This document shows, in pieces, positions 1 to 7,719 of a DNA stretch of 11,362 nt. The translations under genes and the position numbers were made by a program. How positions within the stretch are numbered: the stretch's first letter is position 1; each line of letters begins with the position of its first letter. The notes beneath the pieces are model-generated. The model did no database searches, was not told where the DNA came from, and worked only from the letters and a program-made list of their open reading frames with translations. Location of the stretch: NCBI GenBank assembly GCA_900554875.1, contig USJA01000019.1:1-11362 (forward strand), written 5' to 3'. Source of the DNA: an uncultured Clostridium sp. Its GTDB lineage: Bacteria; Bacillota; Clostridia; TANB77; CAG-465.

Positions 1-16
1 CTTTATAAATATATTG

Positions 17-38
17 TATAATATAGATGTTGAGGTGG
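17..38 (+). promoter_or_regulatory. Possible -10 box and ribosome-binding site of the GH18 gene
   Basis: A perfect TATAAT lies at 17-22 and a GAGGTGG Shine-Dalgarno at 32-38, seven bases before the ATG at 46. Any -35 box would lie left of the window edge, so the promoter cannot be confirmed. If the -10 is real, the leader is very short (about 17 bases). Confidence 0.4.
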
Positions 39-45
39 ATATTAG

Positions 46-1683
46 ATGAAAGAATTAAAGAGATGTATAATACCACTAATATTTACAATTGTAGTATTAG
101 TGATGTTTTTTAATATAAATAAAATAAAAGGAAATACAAACTCAGATAATGCAGGTCTTGTAATTTATGGAGATAATATAAAAACAAATTATGAGCCATT
201 TGTAAAAGATGGAGGATTATATATATCTGTTGATACAATTTCCAAAACAATTGATAAAAATATATACTATGATACAGTAGCGACTAAAGTTATAGTAACA
301 ACTGATGATAAAGTTGTAAAATTAAAAATAGATGAAAACAAATTGTCTAAAAATTTTGAATATGTTGACATAGATACTCCGGCAAGAATTGTTAATGGAC
401 AACCATATATTGATATTAATCTTTTAAAAGAAGAATATAATATTAAAACTGAATATAACGATAAAACAAATACAATTGTAGTTGATAAATTAAGTACAAG
501 TGATATTCCTGTAAATTATAACTTAGTAAATGTTTACTCTGATATATCAACTAAATCAGATGTACTTGATATGTTAAATACAAGTGATAAGGTTACTGTT
601 TATGCAGATAGTTTAGAACATAAAAGCTGGTATAAGGTTAAGACAGATAAAGGTGTTGTAGGTTATATTTCTAAAAATAACATTACATTACCTGATGAAA
701 ATTCATCAGAAAGTAATGAAGAACAAGTTGTAGAAAATGCTAATAAAGATAAAATTGTAATGTTTTGGCAATATGGAAGCAATTTGAATACACTTGGTGA
801 TAAAAAGATTGATGGAGTAAATGTAGTGTCTCCAACATGGTACGAACTAAAAAATACAAGTGGAGAAATTACATCAAAATTTAGTAGTAGCTATTATTCA
901 AAGGCAAAAGAATATGGGTATAAAATTTGGCCAATAATAACTAATGGAATAGACTCAACAAATTATTCTGCAAGTGATACATCAGCTCTTTTAAAAAGTG
1001 AATATAATAGAGAGAAGTTTATAAAAAATATAAGAGACATTGCTAAAAAAGATAAATTAGACGGAATTAATATTGACTTTGAATCAATGAAAGACGAAGA
1101 TAGAGACTTATATACTCAATTTATACGTGAACTTACACCAATACTTAGAAATGAAGGCATTACTGTATCAGTAGATTTTTATTTTGTAAGGTATATTGAT
1201 AGACAAAGAATAGGAGAAGCTGTTGACTATGTGGCACTTATGGGATATGACCAAAAAGGTTCTTGGTCAAATGAAGCAGGATCTATTTCTAAAGTATCAG
1301 AAGTTGAAAACCAAATTAATTCTTTAATAAATGATTCACAAATACCTTCAGATAAAATAATACTTGGAGTTCCATTCTATACAAGACTTTGGACTGTAAA
1401 AAATGCAACAGAAAAACCAAGTAGCAAAATATACTCAATGCAAGACTGCCAAGATTTCTTATCAAGAAATGATGTTGTAACAGTATGGGATGAAGATGCA
1501 GGACAGAATTATGCAGAAGTTGTAAAAGGTGAGCTTACATACAAGCTATGGTTTGAAGATAAAGATTCAATGAGAAAAAGAGTTGAGCTTGTAAATAAAT
1601 ACAATTTAGTAGGAATATCTGCTTGGCAAAAAGGCTTAGAAACAAGTGATATTTGGCAGGTTATAACAGGTAATTTAAAGTAG
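46..1683 (+). CDS. Exported glycoside hydrolase family 18 protein with copper-amine-oxidase-like and SH3b domains
   Basis: This is a 545-residue protein. Residues 8-24 form a hydrophobic N-terminal segment after a basic start (MKELKR), so it is a signal peptide or membrane anchor. Residues about 37-148 resemble the copper amine oxidase N-terminal-like domain common in clostridial surface proteins. Residues about 155-214 look like a bacterial SH3 domain (conserved WYKV and GVVGYIS). Residues about 235-545 are a GH18 catalytic domain. The signature DGINIDFE is at 339-346, with E346 as the expected proton donor; Asn342 replaces the first inner Asp of the classical DGxDxDxE, as I recall is common in spore-type GH18 enzymes (YaaH/SleL group). 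ALMGYD (397-402), GVPFYTRLW (441-449) and ISAWQKG (524-530) are further GH18 landmarks. The expected substrate is peptidoglycan or another beta-1,4-GlcNAc polymer outside the membrane; this is inferred. The start is supported by GAGGTGG seven bases upstream. The gene is monocistronic, ending at a terminator. A spore-germination or cortex role is plausible but not shown. Confidence 0.85.
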   Translation: MKELKRCIIPLIFTIVVLVMFFNINKIKGNTNSDNAGLVIYGDNIKTNYEPFVKDGGLYISVDTISKTIDKNIYYDTVATKVIVTTDDKVVKLKIDENKLSKNFEYVDIDTPARIVNGQPYIDINLLKEEYNIKTEYNDKTNTIVVDKLSTSDIPVNYNLVNVYSDISTKSDVLDMLNTSDKVTVYADSLEHKSWYKVKTDKGVVGYISKNNITLPDENSSESNEEQVVENANKDKIVMFWQYGSNLNTLGDKKIDGVNVVSPTWYELKNTSGEITSKFSSSYYSKAKEYGYKIWPIITNGIDSTNYSASDTSALLKSEYNREKFIKNIRDIAKKDKLDGINIDFESMKDEDRDLYTQFIRELTPILRNEGITVSVDFYFVRYIDRQRIGEAVDYVALMGYDQKGSWSNEAGSISKVSEVENQINSLINDSQIPSDKIILGVPFYTRLWTVKNATEKPSSKIYSMQDCQDFLSRNDVVTVWDEDAGQNYAEVVKGELTYKLWFEDKDSMRKRVELVNKYNLVGISAWQKGLETSDIWQVITGNLK

Positions 1684-1700
1684 AAATGTTAGAATTAATT

Positions 1701-1738
1701 AAATAGGAATGAAGTTTTTAATTCATTTCTATTTTTTT
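1701..1738 (+). terminator. Intrinsic terminator after the GH18 gene
   Basis: Arms at 1701-1713 (AAATAGGAATGAA) and 1722-1734 (TTCATTTCTATTT) form a 13-bp stem with one G-U pair and an 8-base loop. The stem runs into a T tract ending at 1738. It begins 17 bases after the stop codon. Confidence 0.85.
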
Positions 1739-1802
1739 ATGACAGACATATCTACATTAATTTTATTTTTTTAGGTTATACATGTAATTTACTAAAAATC
1801 AA

Positions 1803-1860
1803 TTGATAGAATGAAAATACTATGGTATAATATTTGGTGATTTGATATTATGTGTAGGAG
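1803..1860 (+). promoter_or_regulatory. Sigma-A-type promoter and ribosome-binding site of the SNF2 helicase gene
   Basis: TTGATA (1803-1808, four of six matches to TTGACA) is separated by exactly 17 bases from a perfect TATAAT (1826-1831). Transcription should start near 1838. AGGAG at 1856-1860 is six bases before the ATG at 1867. No operator-like repeat is obvious, so expression is probably housekeeping and vegetative. Confidence 0.8.
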
Positions 1861-1866
1861 TGAAAA

Positions 1867-4800
1867 ATGTTAATAAAACCAGAAGATATAAATAAAGTTC
1901 TTGAATTAAGTGGAAATGCAGTCTCAACAAGGGGCAAAAAATATTTTGAAAAATCAAAAGTAAAAGTTGCAAAATTAGAAATGAAAGATGATGAAAATTA
2001 TTCTTCAAAGTCATATGTTGAAGGAACATACATATATGATGTTAATGTATCAAAAAAAGATGATCATATATCATATAGTTGCAATTGCCCAGCACATGCA
2101 CCCTCTAAGCCTTGTAAACATATTGTTGCTACCATATTTAATATGTATGTAAATGAAGATGAGTATTTATTTGGAAATAAAAACAAAAAAGAAACTATAG
2201 ATGAAACAAAACTATATAATGGTTATTCAAATAAACTTACACAGATTAATACAAAAAGTAAAATAATTTCATATTATGAAAACCTTGAAATGCCTTCTAA
2301 AATAGAAAGTAAGAATGTAAATCTAATCCCAATACTAGAATTTGACGACTTACATAATAATTTTAATGTATTTTTTAGTATTGGCCAAGATAGAATGTAT
2401 AAATTAAAAGATCTGCAAGAATTCTACGAAAATATGAGAAAAAAAGAAATATATAAGTATGGTGCAAAACTTGAATTTAAACATGAAATTCAAAATTTTA
2501 ATCCTTCATCAAGAGATTTAGTAAAATTTATTATAAAAAGATTCGGAGAATATGAAGAATATGCTAAAATGGGAAGTTATTATTTTACAATAGCTTCAGC
2601 ATATAAATCTGTTATGAAATTAGATTTTGGAGCACTCGACGACTTTTTTGACATATATAAATCTAAAAAGATTCTAATGAAGATGTATGGGAAAGATGAT
2701 GTATTACTTGAGCTAGTTGAGGAAAATCCTGAGGTAAAATTTGATGTACAAAAGTCTAAATTAGGACTTTTTGTATCTCTTTATGACGATGATTGTCATT
2801 TAATCGAAGGTCAAGAATACATTTATGTGCTATATAAGGACAAGTTATATAGATGTACAGAAGATTTCAGAAAAAATGTATATCCTATGTTAAAGGAGTT
2901 TAGTAAGAAAAATTTAAACACTATAAGAGTAACAGAGAATGATTGTACAAGTTTTTGTGAATACGTAATTCCAAGATTATCTAAATGTTGTAAAGTAGAT
3001 GTACCAGATAATGTTATTGAAAAGTATAAATCAGAAGAATTGACTGTAAAAGCATATCTTGATTTAGATCAAAGTCAGGACATTGTATGCGATATAAAGT
3101 ATTGCTATTTAGAAAATGAATTTAATCCATTTGATGAAAAAGAAATATTAAGTGTAAAATGTAATAGAAATGCACTAAAAGAAAAAAAAGCAAGTTATAT
3201 ATTTAGAGAGTGCAAATTTGAGATAGATACAAAAAAGCATAATCTATATATCAGTAATGAAAATTCAATATATGATTTTTTAACTCACGGTTTGGATGTA
3301 TTTAATGAAAATTTTGATGTTTATGTAACTGATAATTTAAAGAAAAGAAAAGTAATTGCACCAAAGAGTTTTGCTATTGGGGTAAAGGTAAATAATGGAC
3401 TTCTTGATATAGATATGTCCAATTTAAGTTTTTCAGAAAAAGAATTAAAAAGCGTATTAAAGTCATATAAGCTAAAGAAAAAATATCATAGATTAAAAGA
3501 TGGTACTTTTGTGAACTTAGAATCAAGTGGACTTGAAAGTCTAGAAAATATAATTGATTCGTTAAATATATCTGCAGATGATATAAAAAATAATGAGGTA
3601 CAGGTACCTAAGTATAGGGCACTTTATTTAGATAAACTTGCAAGTAGCGGAAAAATTAGTATAAATAAAGATAAAAAATTTGATGATATTATACTTAGTA
3701 TAGCAAATTCAAAGGATGAAAAATTTCAAATTCCTTGTAATTTTAAAGGAAAACTTAGAGATTATCAAAAGGTAGGCTTTAACTGGCTTAAGGTTTTAGA
3801 TAAATATAATTTTGGTGGAATACTTGCAGATGAAATGGGACTTGGTAAAACAATTCAGTTAATCGCAATGTTTTTAGATGCTAAAAATACAAGTAAAAAT
3901 AAAGTGACATCTATAGTCGTATGTCCAAGTTCGTTATATTTGAACTGGGAAAAAGAAATAAATAGATTTGCACCTGATTTAGATGTTGTTGTTATAAATG
4001 GTCAGGCAAGAGATAGAAAAGAAAAAATACAAAAAATAAATAATTATGATGTTGTTATAACATCATATGATATGTTAAAAAGGGATATTGAAGAATATGT
4101 TAAGTATAATTTTAGATATGTTGTTGCAGATGAGGCACAATATATAAAAAATAATAATACGCAGAATGCCAAAGCTTTAAAAAAACTAAATGGTATTACT
4201 AAATTTGCACTTACAGGAACGCCTATTGAAAATTCTTTAGCAGAATTATGGTCAATATTTGATTTTTGTATGCCAGGTTATTTATATTCATATTCTAAAT
4301 TTAAAGAAAAATACGAGGCACCTATAATTAAAGATAGTAACCAAAGTGTAATGGAAAAGCTAAGAATGCAAGTTATGCCTTTTATTTTAAGGCGTGTAAA
4401 AAAAGAGGTACTAAAAGAATTGCCTGAAAAAACAGAAACTGTGTTATATAGCGATATGGAAACAGAACAAAGAAAAGTTTATGAATCATATTTATTAAAG
4501 GCAAAAGAAGATATGGAAGAATTATCTGAAGATTCAAATTTTGAAAAAAATAAAATAAAAATTCTTGCTCTTATTACAAAGTTAAGACAAATCTGTTGTC
4601 ATCCATCACTTTTTGTTTCAAATTATGATGGGGAATCTGCAAAATTAAATCAGTGTTTAGAAGTAGTAAATGATTCTATTTCTTCTGGACATAAAGTTTT
4701 ACTTTTCTCACAATTTACTTCAATGCTTGATATTATAAAAAAAGAACTTAATAAAAGGAAAATAGAATATATGGAACTTACAGGAAAGACTAAGGCTGAT

Positions 4801-5148
4801 GATAGACTCAATATGGTAAATAAATTTAATATTGAAAACAATGTTAATCTTTTCCTTATATCGCTTAAGGCAGGTGGTACAGGTCTTAATCTTGTTGGTG
4901 CTGATGTTGTTATTCATTTTGATCCTTGGTGGAATTTGTCAGTACAAAATCAGGCTACAGATAGAGCACATAGAATTGGTCAAAAGAAAAATGTTCAAGT
5001 GTTTAAGTTAATAGCTAAAGATACTATTGAAGAAAAAATTGAAAAACTGCAAGAAAAGAAAATGGATATTGCAAATAAAATTGTAAAAGAAGGGGAAAGC
5101 TTTATTAATAAAATGTCTAAAGAGGATATTATGAAACTTTTTGAATAA
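1867..5148 (+). CDS. SNF2-family DEAD/DEAH-type helicase with N-terminal SWIM zinc finger
   Basis: This is a 1093-residue protein of the bacterial SNF2 (Swi2/Snf2, RapA-like superfamily 2) type, an ATP-driven translocase on double-stranded DNA. A SWIM zinc finger lies at about residues 69-91, with ligands C72, C74, C83 and H85 in the pattern CxC-x8-CxH. Residues about 150-620 are a poorly conserved stretch that probably corresponds to the SNF2-associated bacterial domain. The motor follows: LRDYQKVGFNW (Q motif/Ia region), Walker A DEMGLGKT at 655-662, Walker B DEAQ at 755-758, TGTPIEN at 783-789, DPWWN at 1019-1023 and the arginine-containing motif VI QATDRAHRIGQ at 1029-1039. All catalytic motifs are intact and the length is typical of this clostridial group. 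It is cytoplasmic and soluble. The gene has its own promoter and terminator and is not part of the spoIIIA transcript. The physiological role is uncertain: chromatin or RNA-polymerase remodelling, or DNA repair, are possible. The neighbours do not indicate a phage-defence island. Confidence 0.92.
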   Translation: MLIKPEDINKVLELSGNAVSTRGKKYFEKSKVKVAKLEMKDDENYSSKSYVEGTYIYDVNVSKKDDHISYSCNCPAHAPSKPCKHIVATIFNMYVNEDEYLFGNKNKKETIDETKLYNGYSNKLTQINTKSKIISYYENLEMPSKIESKNVNLIPILEFDDLHNNFNVFFSIGQDRMYKLKDLQEFYENMRKKEIYKYGAKLEFKHEIQNFNPSSRDLVKFIIKRFGEYEEYAKMGSYYFTIASAYKSVMKLDFGALDDFFDIYKSKKILMKMYGKDDVLLELVEENPEVKFDVQKSKLGLFVSLYDDDCHLIEGQEYIYVLYKDKLYRCTEDFRKNVYPMLKEFSKKNLNTIRVTENDCTSFCEYVIPRLSKCCKVDVPDNVIEKYKSEELTVKAYLDLDQSQDIVCDIKYCYLENEFNPFDEKEILSVKCNRNALKEKKASYIFRECKFEIDTKKHNLYISNENSIYDFLTHGLDVFNENFDVYVTDNLKKRKVIAPKSFAIGVKVNNGLLDIDMSNLSFSEKELKSVLKSYKLKKKYHRLKDGTFVNLESSGLESLENIIDSLNISADDIKNNEVQVPKYRALYLDKLASSGKISINKDKKFDDIILSIANSKDEKFQIPCNFKGKLRDYQKVGFNWLKVLDKYNFGGILADEMGLGKTIQLIAMFLDAKNTSKNKVTSIVVCPSSLYLNWEKEINRFAPDLDVVVINGQARDRKEKIQKINNYDVVITSYDMLKRDIEEYVKYNFRYVVADEAQYIKNNNTQNAKALKKLNGITKFALTGTPIENSLAELWSIFDFCMPGYLYSYSKFKEKYEAPIIKDSNQSVMEKLRMQVMPFILRRVKKEVLKELPEKTETVLYSDMETEQRKVYESYLLKAKEDMEELSEDSNFEKNKIKILALITKLRQICCHPSLFVSNYDGESAKLNQCLEVVNDSISSGHKVLLFSQFTSMLDIIKKELNKRKIEYMELTGKTKADDRLNMVNKFNIENNVNLFLISLKAGGTGLNLVGADVVIHFDPWWNLSVQNQATDRAHRIGQKKNVQVFKLIAKDTIEEKIEKLQEKKMDIANKIVKEGESFINKMSKEDIMKLFE

Positions 5149-5180
5149 GATATAGAGGTATAATACTATAAAAATTATAT

Positions 5181-5228
5181 AAAAATAAGGGGTGGGTTGA
5201 TTTGTCTCATCCTTTATTTTTGTATATT
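5181..5228 (+). terminator. Intrinsic terminator after the SNF2 helicase gene
   Basis: Left arm 5181-5196 (AAAAATAAGGGGTGGG) pairs with right arm 5206-5221 (CTCATCCTTTATTTTT) over 16 bp, including three G-U pairs, with a 9-base loop (5197-5205). The right arm ends in a T run. It lies 33 bases after the helicase stop and separates that gene from spoIIIA. Confidence 0.85.
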
Positions 5229-5555
5229 TTGTAATAGAGTATTTTGTAAAATTTGTATAAACTGTAATAAAAAAACCTTCAGCAATCCATTTCTTTTTAG
5301 CACAAATTATTTTAATTATATAATATAAGTTTCTTCTTTTTTGTGTTTCTATTATATTTCTTTATAGCATACCATCATTTAGAAAATCATCTTTTTTTTA
5401 TTATTACCTGTTTTAAATCTTGTTTTTTTCATAGCTAATTACAATCATTCTTTTTTCCTTCAAAAGTCATTTATTTAATTTTTCATGTATATTTGAATTT
5501 CTTATATTAAATTTCCTAAAAAATGGTTTTATACATCTACATTTTCTCTTTCTAT

Positions 5556-5569
5556 CCAAACATGTTTGG
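5556..5569. repeat. Perfect 14-bp palindrome, possible operator
   Basis: CCAAACATGTTTGG reads the same on both strands. It lies 115 bp before the spoIIIAA start, in otherwise T-rich DNA, where its GG/CC ends stand out. It has the size and symmetry of a dimeric regulator site. I do not recognise it as a known box. Confidence 0.45.
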
Positions 5570-5570
5570 T

Positions 5571-5630
5571 ATTTTAGTTACCTTTTTTTGCTAAAATTAG
5601 TGTTTTTATTTATAGTATTTTACTAATTTT
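5571..5630 (+). repeat. Two overlapping, mutually exclusive inverted repeats
   Basis: ATTTTAG (5571-5577) can pair with CTAAAAT (5591-5597). AAAATTAGT (5593-5601) can instead pair with ACTAATTTT (5622-5630). The two pairings share 5593-5597, so only one can form at a time. The stems are almost purely A-T and weak, so this may be chance in AT-rich DNA. Confidence 0.3.
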
Positions 5631-5683
5631 CTACAATTCTTTTAGTATAGATGTAGTAAACTATATATAAAAGAGGTGAGCTT
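5620..5683 (+). promoter_or_regulatory. Expected spoIIIA promoter region (site not resolved) and ribosome-binding site
   Basis: In sporulating Firmicutes spoIIIA is transcribed in the mother cell by sigma-E. Here I can only point to loose candidates: GTATAGAT (5645-5652) or CTATATAT (5661-5668) as -10-like elements. The second would place the transcript start on top of the ribosome-binding site, so an element further upstream is more likely. GAGGTG at 5673-5678, five bases before the ATG at 5684, is a good Shine-Dalgarno. Confidence 0.3.
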
Positions 5684-6598
5684 ATGTTAGATGAAATAAT
5701 TAAAGTTTTACCATGCAATATTTCAAAAGAAATTTTAAATATAGGATCAAGAGAAGGGATAACCGAAATTAGACTAAGGGCTGGAAAAAGAGGAATAGTA
5801 ATTGCCTCAAAAACTGAAATATTACTTTCATGCGTAATAACAATAAAAGATTTATTAGATATATTGGTAAATATATCTAGAAATTCAATATATGCTATAC
5901 AAAACGATATAAATAGTGGCTTTGTTGTTATAAAAGGCGGACATAGAGTTGGAATATGTGGAGAAGTTGTTTTGCAAGATTCTAAGATAAAAAATATAAA
6001 AAATATAAATAGTATGAATATAAGGGTGGCAAGGCAAGTATTAGGATGTGCAGATAAACTACTTCCATATGTAATAAATGGTCAAAATTTTTTAAATACA
6101 TTAATCGTGTCACCACCAGGATGCGGTAAGACAACAATGTTAAGAGATTTAATAAGACAAATAAGTAGCGGAATAGAAATAATGAAGTTTAACGGACTAA
6201 ATGTAGGTCTTGTAGATGAAAGGGGAGAAATTGCTTCTGTTTCAAATGGAAGGGTAAATTTAGATGTTGGACTTAGAACGGATGTCATATCAAATTGTCC
6301 TAAATATTTGGGAATGGAAATGCTTGTAAGAAGCATGGGACTTTCTATAATAGCAACAGATGAGATAGGAACTAATAAAGATATAGAGGCAATTGAATAT
6401 GCTGCACTTAGTGGCGTGGGGCTTGTATTTACAATGCATGGAAGAAATATAGATGATATAACCAGAAAAACGGGTATATCTAAACTAATAAATGAGGGAT
6501 ATTTTGAGAATATAGTAATACTTTCAAATAGAAATGGAGCAGGTACCATTGAAAATATACATAAATTTAAAAATAACAAAATGGAGGTATGTGGATGA
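5684..6598 (+). CDS. spoIIIAA: Stage III sporulation protein AA, ATPase of the SpoIIIA channel
   Basis: This is a 304-residue cytoplasmic ATPase related to VirB11/GspE secretion ATPases, made in the mother cell. In the family it energises the SpoIIIA-SpoIIQ complex that supports the engulfed forespore. The N-terminal domain (about 1-130) carries the conserved EIRLRAG segment (28-34) and GGHRVGICGE (85-94). Walker A is SPPGCGKTT (143-151), followed by LVDERGEIA (176-184) and the Walker-B-like IIATDEIG (222-229). FTMHGR (249-254) is the conserved region after it. All motifs are intact and the length is normal for the family. It is the first gene of the operon, with its own Shine-Dalgarno GAGGTG. 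Its last codons overlap the start of spoIIIAB, a sign of translational coupling. Confidence 0.96.
   Translation: MLDEIIKVLPCNISKEILNIGSREGITEIRLRAGKRGIVIASKTEILLSCVITIKDLLDILVNISRNSIYAIQNDINSGFVVIKGGHRVGICGEVVLQDSKIKNIKNINSMNIRVARQVLGCADKLLPYVINGQNFLNTLIVSPPGCGKTTMLRDLIRQISSGIEIMKFNGLNVGLVDERGEIASVSNGRVNLDVGLRTDVISNCPKYLGMEMLVRSMGLSIIATDEIGTNKDIEAIEYAALSGVGLVFTMHGRNIDDITRKTGISKLINEGYFENIVILSNRNGAGTIENIHKFKNNKMEVCG
6583..6587 (+). promoter_or_regulatory. Ribosome-binding site that fixes the spoIIIAB start
   Basis: GGAGG at 6583-6587 is only one base before the first in-frame ATG (6589), too close to work. It is seven bases before the ATG at 6595, which overlaps the spoIIIAA stop as ATGA. The downstream ATG is therefore preferred. 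Confidence 0.75.
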
Positions 6599-7113
6599 TT
6601 GTTATAAAAATAATAATATCTGTATTTATTGTAATATTAACAGCGTACATTGGGGCATATAAGGCAATGAAACTAAAACAAAGAGAACGTATTTTAAGAG
6701 AAATGGTTACCTTTTTAAAGCTAGTTGGAAATGAAATAAAATATATGATGAATATACTGCCAAATGCTTATGAAATTGCAAGACAAAAATTAAATACAGA
6801 ACTTAAAGTAAAAATTGGACAAATAGTTGTTGATATGTTAGATAGTAATAATATCACATATATAGAGGGAAGTATTGAAAAGAACATATCTGAGATAGAA
6901 AGCTTAGATAAGTATGATAAAGATATAATAATATCTACTCTTAAAAATCTAGGTAGAAGTGACATTGATGGTCAAATGAATATTATACAAAATACAATAA
7001 ATATATTAGAAAACCAGATAAGTGAAGCAAATGAAAATAAAAGAACTAATTCTAAACTTTACAGAACTATAGGAATTATATCTGGGCTAATGCTTGTAAT
7101 CATATTTATATAA
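6595..7113 (+). CDS. spoIIIAB: Stage III sporulation protein AB
   Basis: The protein is 172 residues from the preferred start (174 from an upstream ATG at 6589). It has an N-terminal membrane helix beginning at the very start (MIVIKIIISVFIVILTAYIG), a soluble helical domain of about 125 residues, and a C-terminal hydrophobic helix ending IISGLMLVIIFI. This two-anchor layout, with a cytoplasmic domain similar to GspF of type II secretion, is that of SpoIIIAB. The family partner is the SpoIIIAA ATPase, which matches the ATGA stop-start overlap seen here. The segment KQRERILREM after the first helix and LGRSDIDGQ in the middle are typical family landmarks. It is complete, with no oddity. Confidence 0.93.
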   Translation: MIVIKIIISVFIVILTAYIGAYKAMKLKQRERILREMVTFLKLVGNEIKYMMNILPNAYEIARQKLNTELKVKIGQIVVDMLDSNNITYIEGSIEKNISEIESLDKYDKDIIISTLKNLGRSDIDGQMNIIQNTINILENQISEANENKRTNSKLYRTIGIISGLMLVIIFI

Positions 7114-7129
7114 AATTAAGAGGTGAAAC

Positions 7130-7324
7130 ATGGATATTGATTTATTGTTTAAAATAGCAGGAATTGGTATTTTAGTTGCAGTTTTAAATCAAGTGCTAAG
7201 TAAAGCAGGAAGGGAAGATCAAGCAATGATGACAACGCTTACAGGAGTAATTATTGTTCTTATGCTCGTTATAACACAAATAAGTACACTTTTTGAAACT
7301 GTAAGAACTGTATTTAAATTGTAG
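7130..7324 (+). CDS. spoIIIAC: Stage III sporulation protein AC
   Basis: This is a 64-residue membrane protein with two hydrophobic helices (about residues 5-23 and 38-56) joined by a short polar loop, SKAGREDQA. Size, topology and loop are those of SpoIIIAC, which resembles small export-apparatus proteins such as FliQ. It sits 16 bp after spoIIIAB with AGAGGTG four bases before its ATG, and 8 bp before spoIIIAD. It is probably part of the integral membrane core of the channel. It is complete. Confidence 0.94.
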   Translation: MDIDLLFKIAGIGILVAVLNQVLSKAGREDQAMMTTLTGVIIVLMLVITQISTLFETVRTVFKL

Positions 7325-7332
7325 GTGATTCG

Positions 7333-7716
7333 ATGGAAGTAATTAAAATAGTTGGTGTTTCTATTTTTTCAGTTATAATGATTATAATATTAAAAAACTA
7401 TAGACCTGAAATGGCACTAGTTCTTTCAATTATCACGGGTATAGGTATAATGCTATATGCAATATCTAAAATGTCTTCTGTAATAAATGTGTTAAATGAC
7501 TTAGTTTCTAAATCAGGTGTAAATAAAGAATTTTTATTAATTATAATAAAAGTAATTGGAATTGCATATATAGTAGAATTTGGGAAAAATGTATGTATAG
7601 ATGCTGGCCAAAGTAGCATTGCAACTAAACTTGAAATGGCTGGTAAGGTTGTAATTGTTGTTTTAACTATTCCTCTTGTAAGTTCACTTGTAAATGTACT
7701 TGTGGGATTGGTGTAA
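7333..7716 (+). CDS. spoIIIAD: Stage III sporulation protein AD
   Basis: This is a 127-residue polytopic membrane protein. Hydrophobic segments lie at about residues 3-21, 27-45, 68-86 and 104-126, with the conserved polar stretch YIVEFGKNVCIDAGQSSIA (79-97) before the last helices. This matches SpoIIIAD, which is related to SpoIIIAC and is thought to form the membrane core with AC and AE. AGGTG (7323-7327) overlaps the spoIIIAC stop and lies five bases before the ATG. The gene ends three bases before spoIIIAE. Confidence 0.94.
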   Translation: MEVIKIVGVSIFSVIMIIILKNYRPEMALVLSIITGIGIMLYAISKMSSVINVLNDLVSKSGVNKEFLLIIIKVIGIAYIVEFGKNVCIDAGQSSIATKLEMAGKVVIVVLTIPLVSSLVNVLVGLV

Positions 7717-7719
7717 TTT

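Larger units (their letters stand above)
5222..5683. other. Long T-rich intergenic region before spoIIIAA, no gene seen
   Basis: About 460 bp contain no credible reading frame on either strand. Possible frames are short, stop-ridden and lack ribosome-binding sites. The plus strand is strongly T-rich with several runs of 7-8 T. It holds a 14-bp palindrome (5556-5569), a pair of overlapping inverted repeats (5571-5630) and the expected promoter of the spoIIIA operon near its right end. It may be a decayed gene, a long leader, or spacer DNA. Confidence 0.6.

Noticed and set aside
1867..5148. SNF2 helicase as part of a phage-defence system
   Set aside because: No nuclease, methylase, phospholipase-D or DISARM-type partner is adjacent, and the gene has its own promoter and terminator.
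5222..5640. Riboswitch, CRISPR array or Spo0A box upstream of spoIIIAA
   Set aside because: No GC-containing conserved riboswitch core, no regular direct repeats and no TGTCGAA-like box were seen.
5661..5670. CTATATATAA as the spoIIIA -10 element
   Set aside because: Transcription would start at about 5675, inside the ribosome-binding site, so it is unlikely to be the working promoter.
6082..6579. Open frame of 165 codons on the minus strand inside spoIIIAA
   Set aside because: It is fully antisense to a gene with intact ATPase motifs, and it has no ribosome-binding site or recognisable domain.
6589..6594. Upstream ATG for spoIIIAB (adds Met-Trp)
   Set aside because: It lies one base from the GGAGG site; the ATG at 6595 has proper spacing and an ATGA overlap with spoIIIAA.
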